64,000 nt of DNA from NCBI RefSeq assembly GCF_030863805.1, contig NZ_CP132957.1, positions 3,286,001-3,350,000 on the forward strand, written 5' to 3'. Below, piece by piece: positions 63,793 through 64,000 of this stretch. Under the pieces are notes generated by a model, which was given only the letters and a program-made list of their open reading frames with translations, was not told the DNA's origin and did no database searches. The DNA is from Kineothrix sp. MB12-C1 (GTDB lineage Bacteria; Bacillota; Clostridia; Lachnospirales; Lachnospiraceae). Both the position numbers and the translations under genes were made by a program. Numbering within the stretch: position 1 is the stretch's first letter; the number at the start of each line of letters is the position of its first letter.

Positions 63793-64000
63793 ATGATGAG
63801 AACAGAAAATATAAATACTATGAATAAGGAAAAGAAATATACTACAGTTATTTTCGATTTGGATGGTACTTTGCTCAATACATTGGAGGATTTGCATGAT
63901 AGTGTGAACTTCGCATTGGAAGAAGCAGATATGCCGCTCCGGACTTTGGAGGAAGTAAGGCGTTTCGTTGGAAATGGTGTTATGCGTCTTATGGAGCTTG
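63793..64000 (+). CDS. Phosphoglycolate phosphatase-like HAD hydrolase (partial)
   Basis: Only the first 69 codons are in the window. TVIFDLDGTLLNTLEDLHDSVNFAL is HAD motif I with the two Asp, and RFVGNGVMRLMEL the start of the helical cap as in Gph/PpaX enzymes. The ATG at 63793 is used; a second ATG follows directly and another at 63820. GGAAAGG is 12 bases upstream. Confidence 0.85.
   Translation, partial: MMRTENINTMNKEKKYTTVIFDLDGTLLNTLEDLHDSVNFALEEADMPLRTLEEVRRFVGNGVMRLMEL

Overview
The window reads as chromosome of a low-to-mid GC Firmicute, most likely family Lachnospiraceae (class Clostridia). The reasons are the hemZ-hisS-aspS order, a fused chorismate mutase/prephenate dehydratase, HrcA/CIRCE-type control of groESL, a YesM/YesN two-component pair beside a carbohydrate ABC importer that lacks its own ATPase, and AGGAGG-type ribosome binding sites throughout. 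No rRNA, tRNA or CRISPR array was found.

Layout. 1-9600: a partial DUF5050 protein, then a + strand run of pheA, a DUF815 AAA ATPase, the polyphosphate pair ppx and ppk, maf, a Cof-type HAD phosphatase and a small acidic protein. 9600-13030: a - strand group of ABC-F ATPase, PHP-domain protein and a second Cof-type phosphatase. 13280-18850: three MFS transporters, a glycerophosphodiester phosphodiesterase and a DUF3298-like lipoprotein. 19040-21612: two unrecognised coiled-coil/helical proteins and a degenerate GGDEF protein. 21760-28090: groES-groEL behind a promoter with a CIRCE operator, then a VOC protein, apt, a long Rel protein and an MBL-fold hydrolase. 28340-30750: a PadR regulator with its HAAS-domain membrane partner, and a convergent ECF S component. 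31100-37800: hemZ, hisS, aspS, an Sfp-type phosphopantetheinyl transferase and two unknown genes. 38030: a cell-wall amidase.

39070-48470 is an AT-rich accessory island. It holds a divergent BlaI/BlaR1 system with no beta-lactamase. Around that system lie small exported or membrane-anchored proteins, two perfect TACA-N-TGTA operator-like sites, a second decayed blaI, an IS21-family element with a frameshifted istA, an IS110-family element with a long non-coding right end, and a fragment of ptsI. Three reading-frame breaks fall in homopolymer runs, so either decay or sequencing error is possible.

48900-64000: a chemoreceptor, then a catabolic locus: the YesN/YesM pair, divergent from a lipoprotein solute-binding protein, two permeases, a GH88 unsaturated glucuronyl hydrolase and two heparinase II/III-family lyases. 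Together these fit import and breakdown of uronic-acid-containing polysaccharide, such as glycosaminoglycan. The window ends with a membrane-anchored Cys/His protein and the start of a phosphoglycolate phosphatase-like gene.

The most unusual feature is a set of dispersed palindromic elements between and inside housekeeping genes. Family A has inverted ends (GTAACTRTTCAG) and is flanked by 8-bp direct repeats at several copies; its hairpins covary. Family B shares a GCGCCGAGCAAAGCGAG core, and one 84-bp copy is inserted in frame inside maf, adding 28 residues. A truncated family A copy also supplies the last codons and stop of maf. Family C shares a 23-bp word starting TTCTATAGGA.
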